From contig NZ_AP024854.1 in NCBI RefSeq assembly GCF_024529955.1, forward strand, positions 2,728,001-2,792,000: DNA of 64,000 nt, read 5' to 3'. Under the pieces are notes generated by a model. That model saw only the letters and a program-made list of their open reading frames with translations. It was not told the DNA's origin and ran no database searches. This document shows positions 29,549 through 39,971 of this stretch, in pieces. The DNA is from Photobacterium toruni (lineage in GTDB: Bacteria; Pseudomonadota; Gammaproteobacteria; Enterobacterales; Vibrionaceae). The position numbers and the translations under genes are program-made. The stretch's first letter is position 1; every line of letters starts with the position of its first letter.

Positions 29549-31411
29549 TTATTTTTCAAACACTAAACACTGATTTAATATTACTCTCAATTTAAGTGGT
29601 TTAACGGGTTTACTGAGAAAACTAAATCCTTGTTGACGAATAATAACTTGATTTTCAGTTAACCGATCAGCGCTGATCACTACCCCTTTAAAATGTTTAC
29701 CTAATTGAGTTCGGCATATCTGTAAAATCTCTAATCCTGTTTGCTGCTGAGCTAGGTGATAATCACTTAAAATCACATCAGGTTGCCAGCCATCTGTTAA
29801 TAATTGCAGAGTTTGAGTTTTATTTTCAGCAACTCGTACCTCACAATGCCATTGCGTCAATAAAGTCATCATCGCGACTAAAATCTGCGGATCATTATCA
29901 ATACATAATACTTTTAATCCCGCTAATGACGCACTTCCCGTATAAGATAATAACGACGGTTGTAACGGCAACATTGCGGGTGAGCTTCTTGGCACCGATA
30001 ATGAGAATACGGTACCTTGCTGAGGCCATGAGCGTAAACCTAGTGGATGATTTAATACACGAGAGATACCGCGAGCAATGGCTAATCCTAAGCCTAAACC
30101 ATGCTCTGCTCCAGTTTGATCCATACGCGTAAATTCATCAAAAATATCCGCTTGTTTCTCTATAGGGATCCCTGGGCCATTATCCCAAACCTCAATTAAA
30201 ATCCGCGAATCCTGACGACGAATACCTAATAACACCCGCCCTTTTGGGTTATAGCGAAAAGCATTGGTTAAGAAATTTTGTAATGCGCGCCGTAATAATT
30301 TACTGTCCGAAAGGATCACAGCGTCACTCATCACTACTTTAAAATCAATCTGCTGTTGTTGGGCTAATACTCCAAATTCTGCTTGCAATACACTTAGCAC
30401 ATCACTGACTCGCAATGGCACTATATGGGCATCCAGCTTACCGGCTTCTAAACGTGAGACATCTAATAGATCACCAATCAACTCTTCAGCAGCACTTAGC
30501 GCACTGGTGATATGCGCTGCGAGACGAGCGCTTTGAGGGTCTAAGCTCACTTCAACAAGTGATGATGAGAATAATCGAGCAGCATTAAGCGGCTGCATTA
30601 AATCATGACTAACCGCAGCTAAAAATCGGCTTTTAGAATGCGCTTGAGATTCTGCCTGTTGCGTTGCAATCACCAATTGCTGATTCAATTGCTCTAATTG
30701 TTGCGTCCGTTTTTTTACTCGAGCTTCTAACGTTTCATTTGATTCTTTTAATGCCATTTCAGCTTGGCGAAATGCGGTAATATCACTGAAACTCATCACA
30801 AAGCCCCCCTTAGGCATTGGGTTACCTTGCACCTCAATAACTTGCCCATCAGCACGAACTCGAGATGAGGTATGTGGCGTTCTTTGTTGTAGATGCCAAA
30901 TCCGTTTAGCCACATGATGTTCCGAATCACCACTGCCACATAAACCTTGGTTAGCGTTATGCCGAATCACATCTGCAATTGGACGTCCCACCTGAATGAG
31001 TCCAACCGGAAATGAAAAGAGTTCAAGGTAACGTTGATTCCATGCCACCAGCCGTAATTGATTATCAACCACAGCGATACCTTGGCTAATATGTTCAATA
31101 GCGCCTTGCAATAAGCCGCGACTGAAATCAAATATCTCGGATGCTTCATCCACGATGGTAGCCACATCCTCTAATTGCATGTCACGTCCCTGCAATGCAG
31201 ATGTAAGCACTAACTTTGCTGATAGCTCACCAAAAACAGAGGCGAGAACTTGTTCTGTATGTAAAATTATTGCTGGTGATGCTTGTTGTTCTGCAACAAG
31301 CTGACAGGGGTGCTGTTGTGAAAATTGGGTAAAAGCATGTTGAATACGTTTACGTCCAACAAACCTTGCCGCTAATAATTCAAGTTCTCCGACGGTAATT
31401 TGTGCGTCCAT
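29549..31411 (-). CDS. hybrid sensor histidine kinase, CrbS-like but lacking the SLC5 transporter domain
   Basis: A 620-aa soluble protein. Residues 1-80 resemble the STAC linker (ITVGELELLAARFVGRKRIQ). A PAS domain follows (about 105-220: GIAVVDNQLRLVAWNQRYLE, FVMSFSDITAFR), then a coiled coil (220-262). HisKA has His269 in AVSHDLMQPLNAARL. HATPase_c (about 365-480) has N, G1 DNGPGIP and G2 GLGLGLAIARG motifs. A C-terminal receiver domain has CIDNDP and an Asp in VILSDYHLAQ. V. cholerae CrbS carries about 500 further N-terminal residues forming a sodium/solute symporter domain; none are encoded here. The ATG at 31411 has AAGGAAG upstream and the next gene is separated by a terminator, so this is a genuine start. 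Convergent with the crbR-like gene. Confidence 0.85.
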   Translation of the reverse strand: MDAQITVGELELLAARFVGRKRIQHAFTQFSQQHPCQLVAEQQASPAIILHTEQVLASVFGELSAKLVLTSALQGRDMQLEDVATIVDEASEIFDFSRGLLQGAIEHISQGIAVVDNQLRLVAWNQRYLELFSFPVGLIQVGRPIADVIRHNANQGLCGSGDSEHHVAKRIWHLQQRTPHTSSRVRADGQVIEVQGNPMPKGGFVMSFSDITAFRQAEMALKESNETLEARVKKRTQQLEQLNQQLVIATQQAESQAHSKSRFLAAVSHDLMQPLNAARLFSSSLVEVSLDPQSARLAAHITSALSAAEELIGDLLDVSRLEAGKLDAHIVPLRVSDVLSVLQAEFGVLAQQQQIDFKVVMSDAVILSDSKLLRRALQNFLTNAFRYNPKGRVLLGIRRQDSRILIEVWDNGPGIPIEKQADIFDEFTRMDQTGAEHGLGLGLAIARGISRVLNHPLGLRSWPQQGTVFSLSVPRSSPAMLPLQPSLLSYTGSASLAGLKVLCIDNDPQILVAMMTLLTQWHCEVRVAENKTQTLQLLTDGWQPDVILSDYHLAQQQTGLEILQICRTQLGKHFKGVVISADRLTENQVIIRQQGFSFLSKPVKPLKLRVILNQCLVFEK

Positions 31412-31540
31412 TCTCTCTAGCTTCCTTTATGATTTTTATTCCACTGTAACGGAGATATTGACCTTGGCTCAATTGAGGTCAGTCACAAAAATGATGCTAA
31501 AAGCTATTTTCATCAACCATAGCCCTCATTTTTAACCATA

Positions 31541-31571
31541 AAAAAAGCGTACCCATTAATGGACACGCTTC
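31541..31571 (-). terminator. terminator of the MFS gene
   Basis: On the minus strand AGCGTGTCCATTAATGGGTACGC forms an imperfect stem followed by TTTTTTT. Confidence 0.75.
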
Positions 31572-31599
31572 GCTTTACTAGTTAAAAGTATTTCGCTGA

Positions 31600-32772
31600 T
31601 TAACTCATTTGTGGTGTCAGCGTTTGCGGTTGCTCATCAGGCAAGGGTAAATGAATAAAGAATACAGGTACCGCCATTATAGCCATAACCCAGAACACAT
31701 CAGCGCCCCAATCCCCATAAACCCAACCGCTAATTGAGGTTAAAATTGCCATCACCGCCCCTAGCGGAATCGCGTTATACAACGACTGTAGTGCTACCAT
31801 ATGATTGGTTGGGGAACGGCCAATATATCGAATCGCTGCAAGGTGAGCCGCAGCAAATGTCACACTGTGTAATGACTGCACAGCAAACATTACCCATTGA
31901 TCAGTAATGGTCGCCGTTAAGCCCCAGCGCACTAATACGCCCACCGCCGCTAAACGGAACATATTATTAATCGACCAATTAGCAAATAAGCGCTTACTTA
32001 CTAGGAACATGCCAACTTCAGCGGCGACACTGAAACTCCATAAGTAACCAATCACTGATTCATTAAAGCCTATTTTCTGCCAATAAATCGAACTAAAACC
32101 ATAATATGCCGCATGACTCCCCTGCAATAATGCTGCAATTAACATTAATTTAATCACAGAGCTATCGCGTAAAATATGCATTAATGCAGGGCGTGTTTGT
32201 TGGTGGCTATCTGTATCAACGGGCATCAGTGTCGGGTTACGAGCAGCCATTATTTGTGCAAAACCTAATCCAGCTAAAGCAACCCACGGAATAATATCTG
32301 CACCATACTGTTGTGCCAACACACCAACAGCAGTAGACCCTGCAATAAATGCAATTGAACCCCATAAACGGGTACGTCCATAATCTAAATGGCCATCTTT
32401 GGCATAATGATTCGTTATTGCATCGGAAATAGGTACGATTGGTCCGGCAGATAAATTAAATAATACCGTCACTGCCGCGAGAGCCCAAAGGTTACCACCA
32501 CAGACAATATAAATAATACATGCCACTAACCCAAGTAATGTAAAACCACGCAGCGCAGGAATAAGATGCTCAACCTTATGGATCCTTGGCGTAATAACTA
32601 AGTTAGCAATACAACGCACCGCAAAGCCCAAACCAAGTAATAAACCAATATCTGAGTCATTAACCCCTATATGTTTAAACCAAATAGCCCAAAAGGGTAA
32701 ATAGACCCCATAAGAAAAGAAAAATCCCAATAGATATTGGGATGTCCAGCCATAAGGCTTACTTTTAAACAT
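31600..32772 (-). CDS. MFS transporter of the 3-phenylpropionate (HcaT) type
   Basis: Inner-membrane major facilitator with about 12 helices; 390 aa from ATG 32772 (MFKSKPYGWTSQYLLGFFFSYG). The motifs FFFSYGVYLPFWAIWFKHIG, LGLGFAVRCIANLVITPRI, YGRTRLWGSIAFIAGS and LLQGSHAAYYGFSSIYW are those of the PPP/HcaT-NupG-like MFS group. The in-frame upstream ATG (32826) is less likely because the family begins near the FKSKPY segment. It lies between the kinase gene and divergent acs. The substrate is unknown; despite the family name, transport of phenylpropionate is not implied. Confidence 0.85.
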   Translation of the reverse strand: MFKSKPYGWTSQYLLGFFFSYGVYLPFWAIWFKHIGVNDSDIGLLLGLGFAVRCIANLVITPRIHKVEHLIPALRGFTLLGLVACIIYIVCGGNLWALAAVTVLFNLSAGPIVPISDAITNHYAKDGHLDYGRTRLWGSIAFIAGSTAVGVLAQQYGADIIPWVALAGLGFAQIMAARNPTLMPVDTDSHQQTRPALMHILRDSSVIKLMLIAALLQGSHAAYYGFSSIYWQKIGFNESVIGYLWSFSVAAEVGMFLVSKRLFANWSINNMFRLAAVGVLVRWGLTATITDQWVMFAVQSLHSVTFAAAHLAAIRYIGRSPTNHMVALQSLYNAIPLGAVMAILTSISGWVYGDWGADVFWVMAIMAVPVFFIHLPLPDEQPQTLTPQMS

Positions 32773-32887
32773 AATAGGTCTCAAAAAGTGATAGATGAAA
32801 AACTGCTCTATTATGCCGTAAAGCAACCGCTAATCTGTAATCGTTCAGCAATGTTGATCTTAAAATAATAAACATTTACAACTTAAA

Positions 32888-32903
32888 TGCGACGATGATC
32901 ACA
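32888..32903 (+). promoter_or_regulatory. CRP-like site upstream of acs
   Basis: TGCGA-CGATGA-TCACA: one mismatch to TGTGA-N6-TCACA. It lies about 215 bp before the acs start, in the spacer with the divergent MFS gene. CRP activation of acs is established in E. coli. Nothing else is clear in 32773-33116 except a CAAGGAGA ribosome binding site. Confidence 0.55.
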
Positions 32904-33116
32904 CTCAATATCAATACTATTATTCAACCAATAACATCAGGAGCGCACAAAATATAATGTAACCCACATGCAACAGCATAAGCTCACCCAATAACACTGT
33001 GATCTCATCCTAAAGTCTAATTGTCGTCTCTCCCAGAATCCTCCACTTTAACCATTAATATCACTTACAACGGTGGCATCAACACCCCAATAGGGAAGAA
33101 CTCAAGGAGATCAAGG

Positions 33117-35066
33117 ATGAGCGAGGTTCATATTTATCCAGTTAACAATGCAATAGCAAATAACGCCCATATCAACGATGACCAATATCGTGAGATGTAC
33201 CAACAATCAACTATCAATCCACAAGGTTTTTGGCGCCAGCATGGTCAAATTGTTGATTGGATCACCCCGTACACTAAAGTAAAAAACACCTCATTTGATA
33301 GTGGTCATATCAGCATAAAATGGTTTGAAGATGGTGAACTTAACGTCTCCGCTAATTGCATTGATCGTCACCTTGCCGATCGTGGCGATCAGGCAGCGAT
33401 TATTTGGGAGGGCGACGATCCTAATGATGATGCCACCCTTACCTATAACGATCTTCATCAACAAGTGTGTCAATTTTCCAACGCCCTCAAAAGCCAAGGG
33501 GTTCGTAAAGGCGATATCGTGTGTCTTTATATGCCAATGATCGCGGAAGCGGCGATCGCAATGTTAGCCTGCACCCGTATTGGCGCTGTTCACACTATTG
33601 TATTTGGTGGTTTTTCCCCTGAAGCCCTTGCTGGCAGAATTATTGATTCTAATGCCAAAGTAGTGATCACCGCTGATGAAGGAGTCCGTGGTGGTCGGGC
33701 GGTACCACTAAAACAAAATGTTGATGATGCACTCGCTAACCCGGTTGTTACTAGTGTTGAAAAAGTAGTCGTATTTCAACGAACAGGTGGCGATGTTGAA
33801 TGGCACAGTGAACGTGATGTGTGGTGGCACCAAGCAACAGCTGTCGCTTCTAGCTACTGCGCACCAGAACCAATGAATGCTGAAGATCCGCTATTTATTC
33901 TTTATACCTCCGGTTCAACCGGTAAACCTAAGGGCGTGTTACACACCACCGGCGGCTATCTCGTTTACGCCACCATGACCTTTAAATATGTGTTTGACTA
34001 CCAACCTGGAGAGGTCTACTGGTGTACCGCCGATGTTGGTTGGATCACAGGTCACAGCTATTTAGTTTATGGTCCTCTAGCTAATGGAGCCACCACGGTG
34101 CTATTTGAAGGTGTACCTAACTACCCATCCACCAGCCGCATGAGTGAGGTGGTGGATAAGCATCAAGTTAATATACTTTACACCGCCCCGACCGCCATAC
34201 GCGCATTAATGGCTAAAGGTGACGAAGCTATCATTGGCACTCAACGTTCATCATTACGGATCATGGGGTCTGTCGGTGAGCCAATAAACCCCGAAGCATG
34301 GGAATGGTATCATCGCACCATTGGTGATGGTCGCTGCCCAATCGTCGATACCTGGTGGCAAACAGAAACTGGCGGTATTCTCATTACTCCCCTTCCCGGC
34401 GCTACCTCTCTCAAGCCGGGTTCAGCAACGCGACCTTTTTTTGGTGTACAACCAGCGCTAGTGGATAATATTGGTAATATCTTAACAGGAACGACTGATG
34501 GTAATTTAGTGATAACCGATTCATGGCCGGGACAAATGCGCACCTTATGGGGAGATCACGAACGATTTGAACAAACCTACTTTTCAACCTTTCCCGGCAT
34601 GTACTTCTCTGGCGATGGCGCCCGTCGCGATGAGGATGGCTACTACTGGATCACAGGACGCGTTGATGATGTATTAAATATTTCGGGTCACCGAATGGGA
34701 ACCGCTGAAATTGAGTCAGCTTTAGTCGCTTTTGATAAAATAGCAGAAGCGGCTATTGTCGGAGTGCCACACGCAATTAAAGGTCAAGCTATCTATGCTT
34801 ATATCACTCTTAATGATGGTGAATTTCCAAGTGCTGAACTACACAAACAAGTTAAAGATTGGGTACGCAAAGAAATAGGACCGATTGCTACCCCTGATTT
34901 TCTTCATTGGACTGATTCATTACCTAAAACTCGCTCGGGTAAAATTATGCGACGGATCCTACGCAAAATCGCCACCGGAGACACAGGATCACTGGGCGAT
35001 ACCTCAACCCTCGCTGACCCAAGCGTGGTTGATAAACTGATTGCAGAAAAACAACAATTATTCTAA
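33117..35066 (+). CDS. acs: acetyl-CoA synthetase
   Basis: AMP-forming ligase converting acetate, ATP and CoA to acetyl-CoA. The start is ATG 33117 ([10 protein letters not shown]), with AAGGAGA 7 nt upstream; the open frame begins 96 nt earlier but without homology. Length is 649 aa (E. coli 652). Adenylation motifs: [19 protein letters not shown] near 265, [10 protein letters not shown] near 415 and [20 protein letters not shown] near 520. The catalytic lysine segment [11 protein letters not shown], the site acetylated to switch Acs off, is near 610. Its neighbourhood (CrbR-like regulator, CrbS-like kinase) fits control of the acetate switch. Confidence 0.97.
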   Translation: MSEVHIYPVNNAIANNAHINDDQYREMYQQSTINPQGFWRQHGQIVDWITPYTKVKNTSFDSGHISIKWFEDGELNVSANCIDRHLADRGDQAAIIWEGDDPNDDATLTYNDLHQQVCQFSNALKSQGVRKGDIVCLYMPMIAEAAIAMLACTRIGAVHTIVFGGFSPEALAGRIIDSNAKVVITADEGVRGGRAVPLKQNVDDALANPVVTSVEKVVVFQRTGGDVEWHSERDVWWHQATAVASSYCAPEPMNAEDPLFILYTSGSTGKPKGVLHTTGGYLVYATMTFKYVFDYQPGEVYWCTADVGWITGHSYLVYGPLANGATTVLFEGVPNYPSTSRMSEVVDKHQVNILYTAPTAIRALMAKGDEAIIGTQRSSLRIMGSVGEPINPEAWEWYHRTIGDGRCPIVDTWWQTETGGILITPLPGATSLKPGSATRPFFGVQPALVDNIGNILTGTTDGNLVITDSWPGQMRTLWGDHERFEQTYFSTFPGMYFSGDGARRDEDGYYWITGRVDDVLNISGHRMGTAEIESALVAFDKIAEAAIVGVPHAIKGQAIYAYITLNDGEFPSAELHKQVKDWVRKEIGPIATPDFLHWTDSLPKTRSGKIMRRILRKIATGDTGSLGDTSTLADPSVVDKLIAEKQQLF

Positions 35067-35104
35067 ATCCCGTTCAACAGCAAAAAACTGTACAACGAAA
35101 ATCA

Positions 35105-35130
35105 AAAGACCGCACTAGTGGTCTTTTTTT
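35105..35130 (+). terminator. terminator of acs
   Basis: AAAGACC-GCACTAGT-GGTCTTT with TTTT following. Confidence 0.88.
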
Positions 35131-35438
35131 ATACAGTTATTAATGATAATTTAAGATGAATTCAGCTTAGGATAAGCTACACAACACTAAAATATCGCGT
35201 TCACCTATTCAATATTGATTATATTTATTGAAATAGCGCCACAAATATAAGTCTATAAATCATCTTTTTTTGGCTTAATTATCACCCTGTAATAATAATA
35301 AACAAAAACACAGTTTTATTACTAAATTCTTGCACTTAGTTACGTTACATTGACGTAGGATGAACGTATTAGCATCTACTAACATTCTCACAACGGCTTA
35401 CACATGTTCGCGCAAAAAGTGGTGATTAGACCAGTATT

Positions 35439-35469
35439 TTGCTGCGATTTGCGTTGAATTCTCTATAAT
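35439..35469 (+). promoter_or_regulatory. possible promoter of aroQ-accBC
   Basis: The perfect -10 TATAAT (35464-35469) has a poor -35 (TTGCTG, 35439-35444, 19-bp spacing). It would give a roughly 100-nt leader to aroQ. The rest of the 510-bp spacer 35067-35579 contains the acs terminator and AT-rich sequence without a supported gene. A 16-codon ORF at 35509-35559 has a poorly spaced AAGGA and is not called. Confidence 0.45.
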
Positions 35470-35579
35470 TGGTTCACAATTAATGTTTGGTAGTAAAAAA
35501 AAGGACACATGGACGTCAACTTGCAGATAGCGACAAGTTGTTCGAGTTTACCCTCATAAACAAGTAATGAGACCGCAAG

Positions 35580-36032
35580 ATGCCGACCATTAAACGAATT
35601 TTACTAATTAATGGACCTAACCTAAATTTACTGGGTCTGCGTGAGCCTGAACATTATGGTCAGCAAACACTTACGCAACTGGTTCAGAAATTAACAACCA
35701 AAGCCATCGATTTAGGCGTGACATTAGAACACATTCAATCAAATGCAGAACATGAGTTAATTGATGCTATTCACCAAGCTTACACTAACGTGGATTTCAT
35801 CATCATAAACCCAGCAGCTTTCACTCACACTAGTGTCGCTATTCGTGATGCCTTACTTGGAGTTGCTATTCCGTTTATTGAAGTACATTTATCTAACGTT
35901 CACGCACGTGAACCTTTTCGTCATCACTCTTATCTGTCAGATAAAGCCGTAGGAGTGATTTGTGGCCTTGGCCCTGACGGTTATGAATTCGCCCTACAGG
36001 CAGCGGTTAATCGCCTGCATGCAGATAGCTAA
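35580..36032 (+). CDS. aroQ: type II 3-dehydroquinate dehydratase
   Basis: Third enzyme of the shikimate pathway, dehydrating 3-dehydroquinate. Length is 150 aa, typical of the dodecameric type II family. Motifs: [18 protein letters not shown] near the N-terminus (with the catalytic Tyr in the flexible lid), [12 protein letters not shown] near residue 80, and [17 protein letters not shown] with the catalytic His near 103. It leads the aroQ-accB-accC cluster, as in Vibrionaceae and Pseudomonas. Confidence 0.97.
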   Translation: MPTIKRILLINGPNLNLLGLREPEHYGQQTLTQLVQKLTTKAIDLGVTLEHIQSNAEHELIDAIHQAYTNVDFIIINPAAFTHTSVAIRDALLGVAIPFIEVHLSNVHAREPFRHHSYLSDKAVGVICGLGPDGYEFALQAAVNRLHADS

Positions 36033-36058
36033 CTGAACAATATATAAAGAGAAAAATA

Positions 36059-36523
36059 ATGGACATTCGTAAAATTAAGAAGCTAATTGAACTGGTTGAA
36101 GAATCTGGTATCGCAGAACTAGAAATTTCTGAAGGTGAAGAGTCAGTTCGAATCAGTCGTAATGTACCTGCATCAGTGATGCCACAACAATATGCTGCTG
36201 CCCCTATGGTTGCACCTGCTCAAGCAGCACCAGTAGTCGCAGAAGCACCAGCATCATTCCAAGCACCTGAAGCACCTGTTGTTGCTCTTGGCCATCAAAT
36301 CCTTTCTCCAATGGTCGGTACGTTCTACCGTGCTCCAAGTCCTGAAGCAAAGAACTTTGCTGAAGTAGGTCAATCAGTCAACATTGGCGATACATTATGT
36401 ATCGTAGAAGCAATGAAGATGATGAACCAAATTCAAGCAGACAAAGCAGGTAAGATCGTTGCGATTCTTGCTCAAGAAGGCGATGCAATTGAATTCGACC
36501 AACCGCTTGTAATCATCGAGTAA
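36059..36523 (+). CDS. accB: acetyl-CoA carboxylase biotin carboxyl carrier protein
   Basis: Carrier subunit of acetyl-CoA carboxylase, the first step of fatty-acid synthesis. Length is 154 aa. It has an N-terminal helix ([18 protein letters not shown]), a proline/alanine-rich linker (about residues 38-75: [19 protein letters not shown]) and a C-terminal biotinyl domain with EAMKMMNQI, whose central Lys carries biotin (near 120). It lies 26 bp after aroQ and 15 bp before accC, so it is translated from the same mRNA. Confidence 0.98.
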   Translation: MDIRKIKKLIELVEESGIAELEISEGEESVRISRNVPASVMPQQYAAAPMVAPAQAAPVVAEAPASFQAPEAPVVALGHQILSPMVGTFYRAPSPEAKNFAEVGQSVNIGDTLCIVEAMKMMNQIQADKAGKIVAILAQEGDAIEFDQPLVIIE

Positions 36524-36538
36524 TCGAGGCTCCTGGCT

Positions 36539-37882
36539 ATGTTAGACAAATTAGTAATTGCGAACCGAGGTGAAATAGCACTTCGAATTCTTCGCGCATG
36601 TAAAGAATTAGGCATAAAAACGGTCGCTGTTCACTCAACGGCAGACCGTGATCTTAAACACGTATTATTAGCAGATGAGTCTGTTTGTATTGGTCCCGCT
36701 CGCGGTATTGATAGCTACCTGAATATTCCACGCATTATCAGTGCTGCAGAAATCACAGGAGCAGTAGCCATTCACCCAGGCTACGGCTTCCTATCTGAAA
36801 ATGCTGATTTTGCAGAACAAGTAGAACGTTCAGGCTTTATTTTTGTTGGCCCTAAAGCAGAAACTATTCGTCTAATGGGCGATAAAGTTTCTGCCATTAA
36901 CGCCATGAAAAAAGCCGGGGTACCTTGTGTTCCAGGTTCTGACGGCCCTCTTGATGACGATGAAGCGAAAAATAAATCATTCGCCAAGCGTATTGGTTAC
37001 CCTGTTATCATTAAAGCCTCTGGCGGCGGCGGTGGTCGTGGTATGCGTGTAGTTCGTTCTGAAAATGAATTGACTGAAGCGATTGCGATGACCCGTGCAG
37101 AAGCTAAATCATGCTTTAATAATGACATGGTTTACATGGAAAAATACCTTGAAAACCCTCGTCACATCGAAGTTCAAGTACTGGCAGATGGTCAAGGTGG
37201 TGCAATCCATTTAGGTGAGCGTGATTGCTCAATGCAACGTCGTCACCAAAAAGTGGTTGAAGAAGCACCAGCACCAGGTATTACCGAAGAAATGCGTAAA
37301 TACATCGGTGAGCGTTGTACACGTGCATGTCTAGAAATTAATTATCGTGGCGCTGGTACGTTTGAATTTCTTTATGAAAACGGTGAATTCTACTTCATTG
37401 AAATGAATACCCGTATTCAAGTTGAACACCCAGTGACAGAAATGATAACGGGTATTGATCTAATTAAAGAACAATTGCGCATTGCAGCAGGTCAACCTTT
37501 ATCATTTAGCCAAAAAGACATTCAAATTCGCGGCCACGCGGTTGAGTGCCGTATTAATGCTGAAGATCCTGAACGCTTCCTACCTTGCCCAGGAACAATC
37601 ACCCGTTTCCACTCACCAGGTGGCATGGGGATCCGTTGGGAATCACATATCTACACAGGCTATACCGTACCACCTTACTATGATTCAATGATTGGTAAGT
37701 TGATCGCTTATGGTGAAAACCGTGATGTGGCAATCTCACGTATGCGTAATGCATTAAGTGAAATGATCATTGATGGTATTAAAACCAATATTCCACTTCA
37801 GCAAGAAATTATGGCTGATGAAAACTTCCAAAAAGGTGGTGCTAATATTCACTACCTAGAAAAGAAGCTTGGCTTACAATAA
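36539..37882 (+). CDS. accC: biotin carboxylase AccC
   Basis: ATP-grasp enzyme carboxylating AccB-biotin. Length is 447 aa, starting [20 protein letters not shown]. Seen: the glycine-rich ATP loop [14 protein letters not shown] near residue 160, [20 protein letters not shown] near 232, [20 protein letters not shown] near 285 (metal-binding Glu and Asn), and the C-terminal domain [13 protein letters not shown]. Directly follows accB; a terminator follows. Confidence 0.98.
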   Translation: MLDKLVIANRGEIALRILRACKELGIKTVAVHSTADRDLKHVLLADESVCIGPARGIDSYLNIPRIISAAEITGAVAIHPGYGFLSENADFAEQVERSGFIFVGPKAETIRLMGDKVSAINAMKKAGVPCVPGSDGPLDDDEAKNKSFAKRIGYPVIIKASGGGGGRGMRVVRSENELTEAIAMTRAEAKSCFNNDMVYMEKYLENPRHIEVQVLADGQGGAIHLGERDCSMQRRHQKVVEEAPAPGITEEMRKYIGERCTRACLEINYRGAGTFEFLYENGEFYFIEMNTRIQVEHPVTEMITGIDLIKEQLRIAAGQPLSFSQKDIQIRGHAVECRINAEDPERFLPCPGTITRFHSPGGMGIRWESHIYTGYTVPPYYDSMIGKLIAYGENRDVAISRMRNALSEMIIDGIKTNIPLQQEIMADENFQKGGANIHYLEKKLGLQ

Positions 37883-37900
37883 GAACGTTATTTAACGTTA

Positions 37901-37928
37901 AAAAGGCTACCTAAGGGTGGCCTTTTTT
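37901..37928 (+). terminator. terminator of accC
   Basis: AAAAGGCtACC-TAAG-GGTgGCC followed by seven T residues. Confidence 0.88.
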
Positions 37929-38076
37929 TATTTATATAACAACACCGATTATATGCAGTGGACTAGACATGGCATAAACCCCTATCTTTTGCCACAATAG
38001 CCCCCTTTTTTAACCGCTACCACTGAACATTTCTAGCAGTGGTAAGTTCTTTACCAATAATAACTGGAGAAACCGC

Positions 38077-38358
38077 ATGAAAACGCTTTCTGCCCGCTAC
38101 CGCCAAGCGCACAAAGAAGCGCGCTGGGCGATAGGACTCGCGTTAGCTTATTTTCTTTGGTGGTATGTTTCCGCCTATGGGTTTGCCCCCGCCATTAATG
38201 ATCTCAGCATGCCCACTCTCTATTTTGGTTTCCCATTGTGGTTTTTGCTGTCATGCATTGTCGGCCCGATTGTATTTACCATTTTGTGTGCCTTAATGGT
38301 GAAATTTATTTACCGCGATATCCCGCTTGAAATAACAGACGATAAACCACATGAATAG
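38077..38358 (+). CDS. yhdT: YhdT family membrane protein
   Basis: Small inner-membrane protein (93 aa) with two hydrophobic helices, about residues 18-36 (WAIGLALAYFLWWYVSAYGF) and 50-78. It shows the DUF997/YhdT pattern ARWAxGLxxxYFxxWY and FGxPxWFxxSCIxGP. It is found next to panF in E. coli and Vibrio and may be an accessory subunit of the pantothenate symporter; that role is not established. Its last 8 nt overlap panF. Confidence 0.9.
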   Translation: MKTLSARYRQAHKEARWAIGLALAYFLWWYVSAYGFAPAINDLSMPTLYFGFPLWFLLSCIVGPIVFTILCALMVKFIYRDIPLEITDDKPHE

Positions 38359-39805
38359 CCAACTTATCATTCCTTTAGTACTGTATTTAGCCGCTGTTTT
38401 TGGCGTAGCACTCTATACTCGTCGTTTTCAAGGTAAAGGGAACTTCTTAACTGAATACCTTGTAGGTGGTCGTAGCATGGGAGGCTTTGTATTAGCAATG
38501 ACTCTTGCTGCAACTTATGCTAGTGCCAGTACTTTTATTGGCGGGCCAGGTGCTGCTTATAAAATGGGCTTAGGGTGGGTATTACTTGCCATGATCCAAT
38601 TACCAGCGGCATGGCTAACCTTAGGTGTGCTTGGTAAAAAATTTGCGATTGAATCTCGGCGCCATAATGCGCTAACCCTCAACGATATTTTATACGCTCG
38701 CTACCAAAATAAAGGGGTTGTGATCTTCGCCTCTTTATCACTACTACTGGCCTTCTTTGGTACCATGGTGGTGCAATTTGTCGGCGGAGCACGATTACTA
38801 CAAACCGTCACGGGGTTGTCTTATACTCACGGACTGATGCTATTTGCTATTACGGTTGGACTCTATACCACCATTGGCGGCTTTCGAGCGGTCGTAATGA
38901 CAGATACCATTCAAGGGATCATGATGATCATTGGAACGATCGCACTTTTGGTCGGGATCGTTCATACCGGTGGCAGTGTCGGTGCTCTCGTAACTAAATT
39001 ACACGATATTGATCCCGCTCTAGTTTCACCTTATGGACCCAATCATTTTTTAAGCCAGCCTTTTATGCTTAGCTTTTGGATTTTGGTCTGTTTTGGGGTT
39101 ATTGGTTTACCTCATGCCGCAGTACGCTGTATGTCTTATAAAGACAGTCGTTCACTGCATAAAGGTATGGTAATCAGCACGATTATGGTAGCACTACTAA
39201 TGTTCGGCATGCACTTAGCGGGAGCATTAGGTCGCGCTATCGTGCCAAATATCGCCAGCCCAGATCAAATCATGCCAACCTTAATGGTGACAGTATTGCC
39301 ACCAGCAGTTGCCGGAATCTTTTTAGCCGGACCAATGGCTGCCATTATGTCGACCATTGATTCGCAATTAATTCAAGCATCAGCAACCTTACTTAAAGAT
39401 TTATACATTAATTATATTAATCCAAAGATTGCTGAGGGTGAGGCGGCTGAAACCAAGCTGCCGAAGTTATCGTTATGGGTCACGGCTATTTTTTCAGCGT
39501 TGGTATTTGTGGCAGCGATGAATCCACCCAATATGATTATCTGGCTCAATTTATTAGCGTTTGGTAGTTTACAAGCGGTATTCCTATGGCCGTTAGTATT
39601 AGGGTTATATTGGGAAAAAGCCTCGGCAACAGGCGCCTTTGCCTCAATGGTTATTGGATTAACAACCTATTTAGCGCTGTCATTAGGCAAGCCCGATATG
39701 GGAGGAATGCACGCTATCGTACCGACATTAATTATTGGTTTAATCGCATTTATTATTGGTAGCTATGCTCGCCCCAACAAACCGAAACTAGCCCAAGCTA
39801 ACTGA
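38351..39805 (+). CDS. panF: sodium/pantothenate symporter PanF
   Basis: SSS/SLC5-family symporter importing pantothenate with Na+. Length is 484 aa with about 12-13 hydrophobic helices. Family motifs: EYLVGGRSMGGFVLAMTLAA near residue 35, TYASASTFIGGPGAAYKMG, TTIGGFRAVVMTDTIQG, and AIMSTIDSQLIQASATLLKD near 330. The ATG overlaps the yhdT coding end, so translation is coupled. The context accC-yhdT-panF-prmA is conserved from E. coli. The gene is complete and is not the lost transporter half of the CrbS-like kinase. Confidence 0.94.
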   Translation: MNSQLIIPLVLYLAAVFGVALYTRRFQGKGNFLTEYLVGGRSMGGFVLAMTLAATYASASTFIGGPGAAYKMGLGWVLLAMIQLPAAWLTLGVLGKKFAIESRRHNALTLNDILYARYQNKGVVIFASLSLLLAFFGTMVVQFVGGARLLQTVTGLSYTHGLMLFAITVGLYTTIGGFRAVVMTDTIQGIMMIIGTIALLVGIVHTGGSVGALVTKLHDIDPALVSPYGPNHFLSQPFMLSFWILVCFGVIGLPHAAVRCMSYKDSRSLHKGMVISTIMVALLMFGMHLAGALGRAIVPNIASPDQIMPTLMVTVLPPAVAGIFLAGPMAAIMSTIDSQLIQASATLLKDLYINYINPKIAEGEAAETKLPKLSLWVTAIFSALVFVAAMNPPNMIIWLNLLAFGSLQAVFLWPLVLGLYWEKASATGAFASMVIGLTTYLALSLGKPDMGGMHAIVPTLIIGLIAFIIGSYARPNKPKLAQAN

Positions 39806-39845
39806 TTTTTAAAGTTAATTACACAAAGATAATCATTAATAATGA

Positions 39846-39876
39846 AGAGAGAGCCATCATGCTCTCTCTTTTTTTT
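39846..39876 (+). terminator. terminator of yhdT-panF
   Basis: AGAGAGAGC-CATCAT-GCTCTCTCT followed by TTTTTT. Confidence 0.88.
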
Positions 39877-39971
39877 ATCGATTGTTTACCATCTGCCGAT
39901 GGGGATTGGTGAAATTTCATGCTAAACTGCGCCCCCTATGTTCAAGTAGTCACAAAATAAGCGAATAAACC

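Noticed and set aside
31495..31520. GCTAAAAGCTATTTTCATC as another copy of the rimK-region repeat
   Set aside because: It lacks the GTAC core and has only partial similarity; probably chance.
35509..35559. 16-codon ORF (MDVNLQIATSCSSLPS) before aroQ as a leader peptide
   Set aside because: AAGGA is only 3 nt from the ATG, residues show no aromatic bias expected for shikimate-pathway attenuation, and no terminator/antiterminator pair follows.
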